DNA of 64,000 nt from Emergomyces orientalis (GCA_002110485.1 MOWL01000023.1:124001-188000); one strand, 5' to 3'. Shown: positions 30,582-42,619, numbered from the stretch's first letter. A program made the numbers and translations. Notes: generated by a model not told the origin, from the sequence alone.

Positions 30582-33500
30582 CCTCTGCTGAAAATCATCT
30601 GCAGAGGTTCACAGAGGAACAAGCAGTCAAGGGATGGAAGAAATTTGAGGAGAAAATGATTAGAGACCCAATCTATGTAGATGCTGTCTTAGATGGCATA
30701 CACTCCACTAGAGCAATGATAGATTCAGAGTGTGCTCTCTATGGCATCATCTCCTCACACCTTGCACGAAAATTGAACCTCCAGCGTATGAAATTTCCTG
30801 GTCGTCTTATTGAAGGATTTGATGGCAACTATCAAATGATCAACAAAGTAGCTTGCGCGGCATTGGACATAGAAGGACATCTAGCTAAGAGGTCCTACTT
30901 CTATGTGATTAAGACCCTCCAGGACTCAGGTTCCCCTCATATCACTCTAGGGATGCCATGGCTGAACATGTTCAATGCAGTGCCTGACAGTAAAAGACGG
31001 CAGCTGCATTTCCATTCAGAAGTTGTGATGAAGAATGCTCTGGCCCTCAATGAGAATTCTCAACCAATTCAAGTCTCAGCAGTTACATTTGAGCATCATC
31101 TCTGCAAACACTGTAAGTAAGACAGCACTCAGGTCTTCTCAGCTAGTCTGAAGGACATAGAGAAAGCTCTGAAGATAAAAAAGAAACTTACTGATTCATG
31201 AAAGAAACTGTCCAAACATTATCATGCCTATTTGAATGTGTTTGATTGTACTGCAGTCAACACTTTACCCCTTCATCGCGGACCAGGGGTAGACCACAGA
31301 ATCACATTGGAAAATAGGGATGGAAAAGAGGCTCAACCACCTTGAGGCCCTCTCTACAACATGTTCTGGAATGAACTTCTTGTCCTCCGGAAGACACTAC
31401 TGGATTACTTGGATAAAGGCTTCATACGAGTGAGTAATTCACCGGCAGCAGCCCCTGTGCTCTTTGCTTGGAAACCAGGGGGTGGCCTACGATTCTGTGT
31501 AGACTACCGTGGCTTGAATGCAATCACTCGCAAGGACCGATACCCCCTCCCATTAATCAATGAGACTCTAGAATGTATTGGCAAGGCAAAATGGTTTACA
31601 AAGCTTGATGTTACTGCAGCTTTTCACAGGCTTCGCATTGCAGAAGGTGATGAATGGAAGACAGCCTTCAGGACTCAATATGGGCTCTATGAATGGCTGG
31701 TAACTCCCTTTGAATTGGCAAATGCCTCTAGCATCTTCCAGAAGTACATCAATTGGGCTCTACATGAATACCTGGACGAGTTTGTATCTGTCTACATTGA
31801 TGATATCTTGATTTTCACCTCAGGCAGTCTTAAGCAACACCGCCAACATGTTGAAAAGGTACTTATCAAGTTACATAAGACTGGCCTTCAGATTGATATA
31901 GACAAGTGTGACTTCGAGGTTCAATCAACCAAGTATCTAGAATTTATCATAGAGGCTGGAAAAGGTGTGAGCATGGATTCAGAGAAGATTCAGATAATTA
32001 TGAAATGACAAGTTCTCACTACAGTTAAAGACATCCGCGGGTTCATAGAATTCACAAACTTTTATAGAAGATTTATACAGAATTTCTTGAAGATTGTGGC
32101 CCCCCTCACAGAGCTCACCAAAAAGGACATAAAGTTTAACTGGTCCAAGAAAGTAAATCAGGTCTTTGAACTGCTTAAAAAGATGTTCATCTCTGCATTA
32201 ATGTTACTGCAGTTCTTCTCTGATCATGAAACAGTTGTTGAAACAGATTTCTCTGATTATGTTACTGGAGGAGTACTCTCTCAGTATGATGATGATGAAC
32301 TGCTGAGACCATGTGCCTTCTTCTCTAAGAAGAACACACCCGCTGAATGCAACTATGAAATTCATGATAAGGAATTGCTCGCTGTAATCAGATGCTTGGA
32401 AGAATGAGACTCTCAGTTAAGAAGTACTGACAAGTTCAAGATTATCACTGATCACAAGAATCTAGAGTACTTCATGACCTCGCGGAAGCTCTCAGAAAGG
32501 CAAGTACACTGGGCTCAGTTCCTGAGCCGTTTCAATTTTGAATTGGCGTATCGGCCTGGTAAGGACAACGCTGCCGCGGACGCCCTATCCCGCCGGGACC
32601 AGGACCTACCAAGTGGCCAAGACGACGAGAGACATGCCTACAGGGAATTCTGAATGCTACAGCCAGTTAAATGCTTCTTGATGATTGACAGAAAGGGTCT
32701 GGGGAAGCCTTTCTCAGATGTTCTCCAACCCTCATGTGAACCTCAACCTGTTAGTGCAGTGCCAATCACAGCACCAGCCCTGCTCATAGAAGAACGCACC
32801 CTCACTGAAGAATGGGCTCAGGCTAAAGAGAATGACAACACACTCAAGAAGCTGGAACAGATCATTCACAGTGACTCTCAGAAGTTTCCTTCATGGTTAA
32901 AGATCAAGGTCTCAGTGACAGAATGTAGTATTGAAAATGAATATCTCTGCTTTAGAGGGCGGAAGTGGGTCCCAGACTCTGAACCCCTACGGACCAGAAT
33001 ACTACAGGAGATCCATGATTCAGTGATGACAGGACACTCTGAACAAGAGGCCATGTACCGAATCCTTGCTCAAGACTATTTTTGGCCTAACTGTGCTCAA
33101 GATGTGAGGGTCTTCACCCGTAATTGTGACATTTGTAGGGCAAACACAGCATGGAAGGAGCGTCAACATGGCCTGCTAAAGCCCCTGCCCATACCAGACT
33201 GAATATGGAGAGAAATCTTCATTGACTTCATTGTGGAACTTCCAAAGTCTGATGGATTCACTAATATCATGGTGATCACGGACCGTCTGAGCAAAGGTGT
33301 GATAATTGAACCCTGTAAGAAAATAGACGCTGAGACACTAGTGGATGTCTTTATCAACTGCTTCTATAGAAGGCATGGTGTGCCATCAGCTATAGTCTCA
33401 GACCGCGGAACGCAGTTTGTTGGAGCCCTTTGGTCACATGTATGTAAGAAGTTAGGCATCACCAGACATCTCTCTACTGCCTACCATCCAGAGACAGATG

Positions 33501-34291
33501 GGTCCACGGAACAGGCAAATCAGTCACTGGAGGCCTATATCAGGAAGTTCACAAACTTTGCACAGGATGACTGGTCAGGATGTTTAGCATCCGCTGAATT
33601 AGCCATGAATGGTAGAGACTCAGCAACTACTGGCATGAGCCCATTCTTCTTGATGCATGAATATAATTTAGACTCATTACAGCTGAAAGAGAACACTTCA
33701 GTTTTCAAGAGTTCTCAAAACTCAATTGAGCAAGCAGAATTAATTCTAGCAAAGCTGAAGAATGCAGCAACCTGGGCCCAGACTTCAATGACAAATGCCC
33801 AGCAAGAACAAGAGCTCCAGGCTAATCACCATCAAGATGCTGCCCCGGAATACAGAGTTAATGACACTGTCTGACTGAGTTTGAAGAATGTGTCTACACT
33901 TCAGCCTTCAAAGAAGCTGGATGTTCAGAATGAAAAGTTCAAGACAATAGAGAGAATTGGCTCTCATGTCTATCAATTGAACACACCATCTGGGATTCAT
34001 AATGTTTTTCATGTGGATTTACTTCGCCCTGCTGCTGGAGACCCGCTGCCATCCCAAATCTGCCATGAACCTCAACCACCGGCCATAGATGTTGATGGGC
34101 ACGAGGAGTATTATGTTGAGAAGATCCTTAAGAAGAAGATTAGATACCACCAGAAGCATTATCTGGTCAAATGAGTGAGCTGAACTGCTCTCACCTGGGT
34201 AAAGGCATCTCTAATGGAGGAGACTCAGGCTCTCGATGACTACCTGCGGAGGACCACGGAAGGGGAGGAGGGGGGTAATGTCAGGGGTTGA
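30570..34291 (+). pseudogene. Gypsy-1 pol with premature stops
   Basis: Pol reads in the -1 frame from the slippery site to a TGA inside the 3' LTR. In order: protease whose active site reads IDSEC (DSG changed to DSE), reverse transcriptase with CVDYRGLNAITRKDRYPLPL and active-site YIDDILIF, RNase H (ETDFSDYVTGGVLS), an HHCC-like integrase N-domain (H...H...CDICRA), the integrase core (ITDRLSKG, IVSDRGTQF, YHPETDGSTEQAN), and a chromodomain-like end with HNVFHVDLLRP and YLVK. TGA replaces tryptophan at conserved positions before GPLYN, in LEE*DS, V*LSLKN and YLVK*. One TAA follows KHCK near 31118. It is dead as an autonomous polyprotein. Confidence 0.85.
34254..34278 (+). promoter_or_regulatory. 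Gypsy-1 polypurine tract
   Basis: GGAAGGGGAGGAGGGGGG followed by TAA directly precedes the 3' LTR. Confidence 0.7.
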
Positions 34292-34504
34292 ACCCATATA
34301 TAGTTATATGGACTCGGGCTAGCCGCCCAAACAGACTAATAGCTTCCACGCTAGTGGCTAGCTCTTGCTTACAGCTTGTACTTAGAGCTCTTTTCTTCAC
34401 ACTCTTTGCACTCTCTCTTTTCTTTCTCTTTTCTTTCTTAAGCTTTTCTTCTTGTATTTTAGGCACAATATAGTTCTTTCATACCTAATTGCTCGCCTCT
34501 TACA
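34279..34504 (+). repeat. Gypsy-1 3' LTR, 226 bp
   Basis: Partner of 28943-29168. It ends CTCTTACA and is joined directly to the LINE terminal hairpin. Confidence 0.9.
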
Positions 34505-35814
34505 CTGAGACTCAAAGAGTCTCAGGATTTTTCTAACTTTAACACTAATTACTATACATTTTTTCTTCAAACAAATAGCACTTGCAATACTTGAATTCCA
34601 GCCCAGAATAGTCAGCAAATTGATTTTTCTTTTTTTTTATTTATTTATTTATAAATATCTTTGAAGATTATTTATATTCTCTTTTTTTCATATAATTTTC
34701 AAGTGATTACAAAGAAAATAAATTAATGATAGACAAAATAACTCATGACATGAATACAAAGGAAATAAAAGACAGACTCTAACACAAAAGAAATAGTGAG
34801 ATATTATATAATATCTAGCAGTTTTTATAAAGAATATTTCAGATTCTCATTCATTTATATTTTCATCTTTGAAATAGAATTGATTTCTAGTAGCTATTTG
34901 AGTTTCATTGAGAAAATCAATTAAATATTGACTGCCTATTTCAGTTGAAAATAGTAGTTTCATATTCATTTCTCTCAGCTTATATTTATATCTCAGTTCA
35001 GCTCTAAGTTCTTGATTTAATGAGCAATTCATTAAGATATGTTCTGGGTCTTCAAGAGAGTCACAATATTCACAATTTTCACTTTCAATATCAGATATTC
35101 TTTTCAAATAAGATTTGAAATAGCCATGACCTAGTTTTAATTGAATGATTGAGGAGAAAAGCTTCTTCTTGCACTTAATAGAGCATGATTTCCATTTAGA
35201 TTTAGTTTCAAATCTAAGATAGTGAGGACTTTTTCTTTGTTTTTCCCATATTTTATGTCATTTTTCTAAGCAATTCTCTTTTATCTTTCTTTTAATAAAA
35301 GACCATGAAACTATTTTTGAACTTGCAATATTTAGTTCTGTTCCTTTCTTTGCTGCTTCATCAGCAAGCTCATTTCCATGTATATTTATATGAGCAGGAA
35401 CCCAGCTCAGATATATCTTTGTCTTATATTTTAATTGAATTCTTTTGCATATCTTTAGAATTACTTCTATATTCATTTGATCATTATGAATTTCATTTTT
35501 TTGAATTCTTTTCAAAGCTGCTTGACTATCTGAAAAAATCCATGCTTCTTTCATATCTTTTCTTTTTGAAGCTTTTATTTCTATCAGTTTAAAAGCTTTT
35601 ATAATAGTATATAATTCAGCATCAAATACTTCACATTCATTTTCAATATTCCATGAATCTGATGTATATTTGTAATTATCTTCTGTATATGCTATTCCAG
35701 CTCCTAGGCCTTTATTTTCATTCATTGAACCATCTGAATAGATTAGAATTGACTTTTTAAAATCAATTTTCTCTATTATTCTTCTATGATTCTCAGCTTC
35801 TTCTGGTTTTGATT
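34505..35814 (-). mobile_element. LINE 3' fragment: RNase H and C-terminal domain
   Basis: On the minus strand this is a near-perfect copy of about 41145-42457: the RNase H part (IYSDGSMNENKG, WIFSDSQAAL, HGNELADEAAKK) and the C-terminal zinc-knuckle-like CEYCDSLEDPEHILMNC give the same peptides, with one base difference noted in an A-run. It also shares the TGA after NCLEK. It starts at the LINE terminal hairpin CTGAGACTC-AAA-GAGTCTCAG (34505-34525) and lacks the tail that should follow. At 35814 it is joined to Gypsy-2. Confidence 0.9.
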
Positions 35815-38585
35815 GATGATTCCTGAAGAGAACACCAAGAACACATACAAAAGATTCTACAATAACTCTGAGAAGCAGGCTTACTGATAGACATTGACAA
35901 ATACAACTTTGAAGTCAAGACTACAAAATATCTAGATTTCATCATAGAAGCTGACAAAAATATTCAAATGAATTCTGAGAAGATCTCTGTCATTCTTGAA
36001 TAAAAGACTTCATGAACTGTGAAAGACATGTATAGCTTCATCAAATTTGTCAACTTCTATTAACAGTTCATATGAAACTTCTCAGATATCACCCGACCAC
36101 TCACTGAATTAACTAGAAAGGATTCAGTGTTTCACTGGTCAGCAGATGCTGACACTGCCTTCATATGTATGAAGAAGATGTTCATCAGCACACTCTTGTT
36201 AATAACATTCAATCCTGACCATGATACAGTTGTAGAAGCCGACTCCTCTGATTATGTTACTGGTGAAGCTATACTACAGTATGATGATGAAGGTGTTCTA
36301 TGATCATGTACCTTCATGTTCAAGAAAATGAACTCTGCTGAGTGCAACTATGAGATCTACAACAAGAAACTTCTTGTAATTGTACACTGTCTAGAAGAAT
36401 GAGATTCTGAACTTTGCAGTGTACTCAAATTTAAAATAATCACAGATCATAAGAATCTCAAGCACTTCACAACTACTTATAAACTAACAGAATGACAGAT
36501 GCAATGATCTGAACTACTGAGCTGCTTTCATTTCATGATACACTATCATTCTGATAGTCAGAACTCTATGACAGACGCTCTCTCACAACAAGAACAGGAT
36601 ATGCCTTTCAACACAGCAGATGCCTGCTGGATCAACCATGAACACTGACTTCTAGACCCAAAGATATTAGTTAGCCAGGACAAGACAGCACACAGCATGA
36701 TTCATGCTTCTTTGATTAAGATACTCTCTCTACAAACCATCTCTGACACCTCAGCTCTCTCTGATGCCTCAGCTCCCTCCGCCTCTCTCAAAATGTCACT
36801 TGATGAACTATGGTGTACTTCAGCCCTGACAGATAAACTCCTCCAACTCCTTATCAAGAATGTATATCAAGAAGTGCCCTGATTTTCCCCAGAACTATGT
36901 GTGAGAATCAACATTTCAGAATACTCAGTTAACAATAATAATACTTTTTGCTTCTGTGACTGACACTGAGTCTCACAATCAGAACCTCTACACACTCAGA
37001 TCATGCAAGAAACACATGACTTGTGTATGACTGATCACTCAAACTGTGAATAACTATACTGAATGATCTTCTGAGAATTCTACTGATCTGAGATATCAAA
37101 CAGTATTCAATACTTTATCTGAAACTGTAACTACTGTTTCTTCATCATCTCATGAAAAAACTGTAGAAAAGAACTTCTTAAATCACTTGACATCTCTGAC
37201 AGAATCTGATGAAATATAGCTATTGATTTCACTGTCAATCTCTCTGAAAGCAATGGTTGTAAGAACATGTTGATAATTGTTGACTGACTAAGCAAGAGTG
37301 TGATATTAGAATTCTGCAAGAAAATGAATGCTGAACAAGTCACTGAAGTCTTTCTACAAAGCTCATTCTATCAAATGCATGGTTTATCAAGATCAATAGT
37401 ATCAGATCAAGATTGTCAATTCATAGAAACTCTCTGAATGAGAATCTGCCAGATTCTCAAAATCACACACTGTCTGTTGATTGTCTATCACTCAGAGACT
37501 GATGACATGTCAGAGTAAACAATTCAAACAGTGAAGAATTATCTCTGCAAGTTCTGCAACTACTCACAGAATGACTGGCACAATCTCCTTCTGCACACTG
37601 AAGTTGCTATTAATGGCTGAGACACAGTCTCAACAGGCATGAGCTCATTCTTTCTTACACACAGCTATTACATGAAAATACTTGATCTTCTAGAACTCAC
37701 ACAGCTCACACCAAATCCTCACAACCCAGTTCAAATCGCGGACAATATAGTAACAAAGCTCCAAGACATCCATGACTAAGCAGAAGCCTTCATGGTGAGC
37801 ATGAAGCAGAATCAAGAAGATCAAGCTAACATATGACAAGATCTTGCTGAACAGTATAAAATAGAAGATCTTGTGTGATTAAATCTCAGAAACATATGAA
37901 CCACACACTCATCACACACACTAGATTACCACCATGTGAAATACGAAGTTGTGGAAGTTCTAGACAGCCACAACTACTGCCTTAATACTCTGTCTGGGAT
38001 CCACAACATTTTTCATACAAGCTTGCTGCACTGTGCTGTCACCGACTCATTCCCTTCTCAACTGATGTCTGACTGGCAACTGCTAGGGATCATAGGAGAA
38101 GACAACAAACTTGAATGAGAGATAGAAGATATTCTAGACAAAAGACTCTGTGACCGCGGCTGACAATACCTCATGAAATGAGTTGGCTATGATCATCTGA
38201 CCTGGACCTCAGGCTCCGCGCTGTCCGAAACAGCGGCCCTTGAACAATGGGAACAACGCGCCCATGACCCTACCACTTAACCCTCACTCTGCGAAAGGGG
38301 GGGCTAATGTGACAGGCTACGCCCGATTAATAGACCATTCCGCTACACCTCTGAAAGTGTACACTCCATGGTTTCTCCGCTCTGAAAGCTTCAATTCCTG
38401 AACTAACTCTCTTATCAGAGCTTCTATTCTTCTGTCCAGAGCTCTGCTCAGAGCTTCACCATGTATGTGTATAAATCTCTGTCTCTAATGAATTTCTCTT
38501 TCTTTTCTCTTCTTTTCTTAATGTTTTCTATTTTGTTATATAAGACCTATATTAGTGCCAAGCTCTTCAGTGTAGGCCTGTTACA
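35815..38585 (+). mobile_element. Gypsy-2, 5'-truncated and heavily mutated
   Basis: The plus-strand translation, across many stops, gives the end of a Gypsy reverse transcriptase (IDKYNFEVKTTKYLDFIIEA), RNase H (VVEADSSDYVTGEA), integrase core (IVSDQDCQFIETL, YHSETDD) and a chromodomain-like end (GIHNIFHTSLLHCAV). The peptides are related to Gypsy-1 but clearly a different family. Stops are mainly TGA. A G-rich tract at 38293-38304 precedes the LTR. The 5' half and 5' LTR are missing. Confidence 0.85.
38308..38585 (+). repeat. Gypsy-2 3' LTR, 278 bp (family B)
   Basis: Begins TGTGACAGGCTACGCCC and ends GGCCTGTTACA. Fragments of the same family are at 27662-27699 and possibly before 43154 (CGCCTGTTACA). 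Confidence 0.75.
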
Positions 38586-39120
38586 TTTCTAATGAAATTG
38601 ATAATTATTTCTTTATTCTGTAATTCATGATTATTTATAACTAACACAAATTCATCTTCATTCAATGAAATCTTAAAGATGATCATCAGAGTTTTTATTT
38701 TTATAAATGTAGAAATTTCTTGCTACTCTGTCAAATCATGATTTACTCAAAAAATGAGTTTATAATATCAGTATTTTTCTGAACTTTTTTATAGATGCAG
38801 AGATTTCTTGCTACTCTGTTATACTATTATTCTTTCTTAATAATTAATCTGTGATATCAGTGTCTTTCTGAGCTTTTTCATGTCTTTCTTTAGTAAGAAG
38901 TAAAAACGAAGCTTTTCTAATATAAAAGATAAGTAATTAGATATGAAAGAACTATATTATATCTAATATACAAGAAAAAAAGCTTAAGAAAGAAAAGAAA
39001 GAAGTGCAAAGAGTGTATAGAAAAGTGCTCTAAGCACAGATTGCAAGTGAGGGCTAGCCACTAGCGCGGGAGCCGGCTAGCCCGAGTCCACATAACCATA
39101 TAGAGGTTCAACCCCTGACA
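38586..39120 (-). mobile_element. Gypsy-1 family 5' end (LTR plus leader), inverted
   Basis: On the minus strand bases 39120-38921 are a Gypsy-1 LTR (TGTCAGGGGTTG start) and 38920-38586 match the Gypsy-1 leader at 29169-29490, including the 88-bp duplication. The sequence is strongly C-to-T mutated and about 25 bases shorter in the LTR. Confidence 0.8.
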
Positions 39121-39410
39121 CTTAAGAAGAAGATTAGATATCACCAGAAGTATTATCTAGTCAAATGAATGAGCTGAACTGTTTTTATCTGAATAAAGAC
39201 ATCTCTAATGAAGAAGACTCAGGCTCTTAATAACTATCTGTGAAGAATTATGAAAGAGAAGAAAAGAGATAATGTCAGAGATTGAATCTCTATATAATTA
39301 TATGAACTTAGACTAGTCATTCAAACAGACTAATAGCTTCTGTGCTAGTGGCTAGCCCTTGCTTGTAATCTGTGTCTAGAGTATTTTTCTACACACTTTT
39401 TACACTTCTT
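39121..39410 (+). mobile_element. Gypsy-1 family 3' end, split by a LINE
   Basis: Bases 39121-39272 match the end of Gypsy-1 pol and its polypurine tract (34126-34278) with many C-to-T and G-to-A changes. The LTR starts at 39273, is interrupted after 39410 and resumes at 42519-42619. The two LTR parts without the duplicated bases add up to about 227 bp, the expected length. Confidence 0.85.
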
Positions 39411-42116
39411 TTTTATAAAATAGAAAATGAGGAATATATTGCTCATTCTTTTGAACAAAAATGTCAGGCTTTTATGAAAATTCTATTTCAAAAACCACCT
39501 CAATCTGAACAATATAGTTCAATATGTGAATATATTGAAGATTCAAGATGGGCTTGGCCAGATCTATCTAGAAATGAACTTGAAACTGCTGTTTTTACAA
39601 GTTCTACAAAAACAGCTGCAGGACCTGATACTATAAATCATTTAATCATTCAAAAAGTCTTTCATTCTCTGAAAAATGAATTATTTGAATTATTCTCTCA
39701 ACTAATGAAGAATGGGTATCACCCTGAATGCTGGAGACAAGCAACTGGTATAGTTCTTGCAAAACCAAATAGAAAAGCTACTATGCCAAAGTCTTATAGA
39801 ATTATATCACTTTTGAATTGCTTGGGAAAAATTCTTGAAAAAATAATAGCAACAAGATTATCATATCTAGGCTCAATCACTGATTTATTATATAATGATC
39901 AAATGGGTGGCAGAAAACAGAATTCTGCAATAGATACAGTTTTATCAATAATTCATGATATTCAAATGGCAAAAAATGAAGGCTTAGTTACAACAGCTGC
40001 TTTTATTGATATAAAAGGTGCTTTTGATCATGTTTCAAAGAATAAGCTAATAATTATTCTTCAAGAGATGAAACTACCAAAAGCATTAATAAAGTGGGTT
40101 ATATGTTTTATGTCAAAAAGATATATTCAACTACTTTTTGACTCATTAAAGCAAGATATTACTGAAATTGAAATAGGAGTTCCTCAGGGGTCTCCAGTCT
40201 CACCAATTCTATTTGCTATATATACAAAAAATCTATTCAAAGATAGAGAAATGGAGATAGTGAGATCTCCTAGCTATGTTGATGATATAGGTCTGATTTT
40301 CAGCTCAAGAACAATAAAAGAAAATTGTGAAAATATTGAAAAAGCTGCGCAAGAGATATTTAATAGAGGAGATTTAAACCTAATTCAATTTGATATGGAA
40401 AAAACTGAATTAATTCACTTTTTTCCAAAAAGATATGAAAAGGAAATAAGTTTAAATCTATTAAATCAAGAAATAAAGCCTAAATCAGTTGTAAGATGGC
40501 TAGGAATCTGGCTGGATTCAAAACTCAATTTTAAATCTCATATTCAAAAAAGAATGGCTCAAGCTGAAAGAGTTTTAAATAGTATAATACAACTTTCTAA
40601 TACTGAAAGGGGTTTATCATTTCAAGCTATGAGACAGCTATACATTGCATGTATAGCATCTATTTCTGATTATGGTGTTCAGATATGGTGGAAGAACCAG
40701 AAACACTTCATAGATAAGTTTCAAAAATTGCAGAATACAGCTTTAAGAAGAATTCTGGGAGCTTTCAAAACCTCTCCATGTAGAGCTATGGAAATAGAAG
40801 CTTCTATATCACCTCCTGAAATAAGATTTGAGAAGATATGCAAGAATTATGCACTGAGAATCATGAAAATGCCAGATATTCATTCAATTAGAAAAAGAAT
40901 ATCTACATCTTATCCTCCAATTCAATCTGGAAATGACTTAGATTGGAATAGATATCTAGATTGGAATGAAAGTCAAGAAAATCAAGAAAATGAGAGAAAT
41001 AGAAAAAAAATCCCTTCTCAACTATATAGAGTATGCTCAATGATTAAAAATGAGTTCTCCTCATTAAATATTGAAAAGATTGAACACAAAAAGCTATATC
41101 CATGGAAAGAAAAACTAGGCTCAATGATTTCAATTGAAATAAGCGCATTATCAAAACCAGAAGAAGCTGAGAATCATAGAAGAATAATAGAGAAAATTGA
41201 TTTTAAAAAGTCAATTCTAATCTATTCAGATGGTTCAATGAATGAAAATAAAGGCCTAGGAGCTGGAATAGCATATACAGAAGATAATTACAAATATACA
41301 TCAGATTCATGGAATATTGAAAATGAATGTGAAGTATTTGATGCTGAATTATATACTATTATAAAAGCTTTTAAACTGATAGAAATAAAAGCTTCAAAAA
41401 GAAAAGATATGAAAGAAGCATGGATTTTTTCAGATAGTCAAGCAGCTTTGAAAAGAATTCAAAAAAATGAAATTCATAATGATCAAATGAATATAGAAGT
41501 AATTCTAAAGATATGCAAAAGAATTCAATTAAAATATAAGACAAAGATATATCTGAGCTGGGTTCCTGCTCATATAAATATACATGGAAATGAGCTTGCT
41601 GATGAAGCAGCAAAGAAAGGAACAGAACTAAATATTGCAAGTTCAAAAATAGTTTCATGGTCTTTTATTAAAAGAAAGATAAAAGAGAATTGCTTAGAAA
41701 AATGACATAAAATATGGGAAAAACAAAGAAAAAGTCCTCACTATCTTAGATTTGAAACTAAATCTAAATGGAAATCATGCTCTATTAAGTGCAAGAAGAA
41801 GCTTTTCTCCTCAATCATTCAATTAAAACTAGGTCATGGCTATTTCAAATCTTATTTGAAAAGAATATCTGATATTGAAAGTGAAAATTGTGAATATTGT
41901 GACTCTCTTGAAGACCCAGAACATATCTTAATGAATTGCTCATTAAATCAAGAACTTAGAGCTGAACTGAGATATAAATATAAGCTGAGAGAAATGAATA
42001 TGAAACTACTATTTTCAACTGAAATAGGCAGTCAATATTTAATTGATTTTCTCAATGAAACTCAAATAGCTACTAGAAATCAATTCTATTTCAAAGATGA
42101 AAATATAAATGAATGA
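39411..42116 (+). pseudogene. LINE ORF2: reverse transcriptase and RNase H, one TGA
   Basis: The frame is open from the truncation point to the stop at 42114-42116 except for TGA at 41703-41705, where tryptophan fits (K*HKIW). Blocks in order: an endonuclease-RT linker, RT fingers (KTAAGPDTINHLI), GAFDHVSKN motif, GVPQGSPVSPILF, the active-site SYVDDIGLIF, thumb, RNase H (IYSDGSMN; EVFDAELYTI; FSDSQAAL; NELADEAAKK) and a terminal CEYCDSLEDPEHILMNC zinc-knuckle-like motif. This architecture fits fungal Tad/I-clade LINEs. The first dozen codons of the longest frame come from the host LTR. The same TGA is in the inverted copy at 34505-35814, so it predates their duplication. Confidence 0.85.
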
Positions 42117-42435
42117 GAATCTGAAATATTCTTTATAAAAACTGCTAGATATTATATAATATCTCACTATTTCTTTTGTGTTAGAGTCTGTCTTTTATTT
42201 CCTTTGTATTCATGTCATGAGTTATTTTGTCTATCATTAATTTATTTTCTTTGTAATCACTTGAAAATTATATGAAAAAAAGAGAATATAAATAATCTTC
42301 AAAGATATTTATAAATAAATAAATAAAAAAAAGAAAAATCAATTTGCTGACTATTCTGGGCTGGAATTCAAGTATTGCAAGTGCTATTTGTTTGAAGAAA
42401 AAATGTATAGTAATTAGTGTTAAAGTTAGAAAAAT

Positions 42436-42518
42436 CCTGAGACTCTTTGAGTCTCAGGTAGATATCATAGTCTCTGACTGCATATATATCTATAATTGAA
42501 GAATAATAATAATAATAA
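42436..42518 (+). other. LINE 3' tail structure, copy B
   Basis: Hairpin CCTGAGACTC-TTT-GAGTCTCAGG (42436-42458), then outer stem TAGATAT (42459-42465) with ATATCTA (42486-42492) and inner stem AGTC (42469-42472) with GACT (42476-42479) around TCT. It ends in (TAA)n. Confidence 0.7.
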
Positions 42519-42619
42519 TTTACACTTCTTTCTTTTCTTTCTCTTTTCTTTCTTAAGCTTTTCTTCTTGTATATTAGGCACAATATAGTTCTTTCATACC
42601 TAATTGCTCGCCTCTTACA
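42519..42619 (+). repeat. Second half of the split Gypsy-1 LTR
   Basis: Continues the LTR after the LINE and ends GCCTCTTACA. Confidence 0.85.

Larger units (their letters stand above)
28943..34504 (+). mobile_element. Ty3/Gypsy LTR retrotransposon (Gypsy-1), full length, degraded
   Basis: Two 226-bp LTRs bound gag and pol on the plus strand. Domain order (protease, reverse transcriptase, RNase H, integrase after RNase H, C-terminal chromodomain-like end) is that of Gypsy chromoviruses. The five bases outside the LTRs differ (CTAGA at left, CTGAG at right), so no target duplication is seen. The element is flanked by LINE pieces that are in the wrong order for a simple insertion. About 16 premature stops, mostly TGA, make it non-autonomous. 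Confidence 0.9.
39411..42518 (+). mobile_element. 5'-truncated LINE inserted in a Gypsy-1 LTR
   Basis: A 12-bp target duplication TTTACACTTCTT flanks the insertion (39399-39410 and 42519-42530). The body runs from within ORF2 to a structured 3' tail and (TAA)n at about 42502-42518. No endonuclease domain or ORF1 is present, as expected of a 5'-truncated retroposed copy. The target is a Gypsy-1 LTR, so the LINE is younger than that Gypsy copy. Confidence 0.9.

Noticed and set aside
28943..34504. Gypsy-1 as a simple insertion into one LINE
   Set aside because: The LINE pieces on either side are in the wrong order and the flanking bases do not match.
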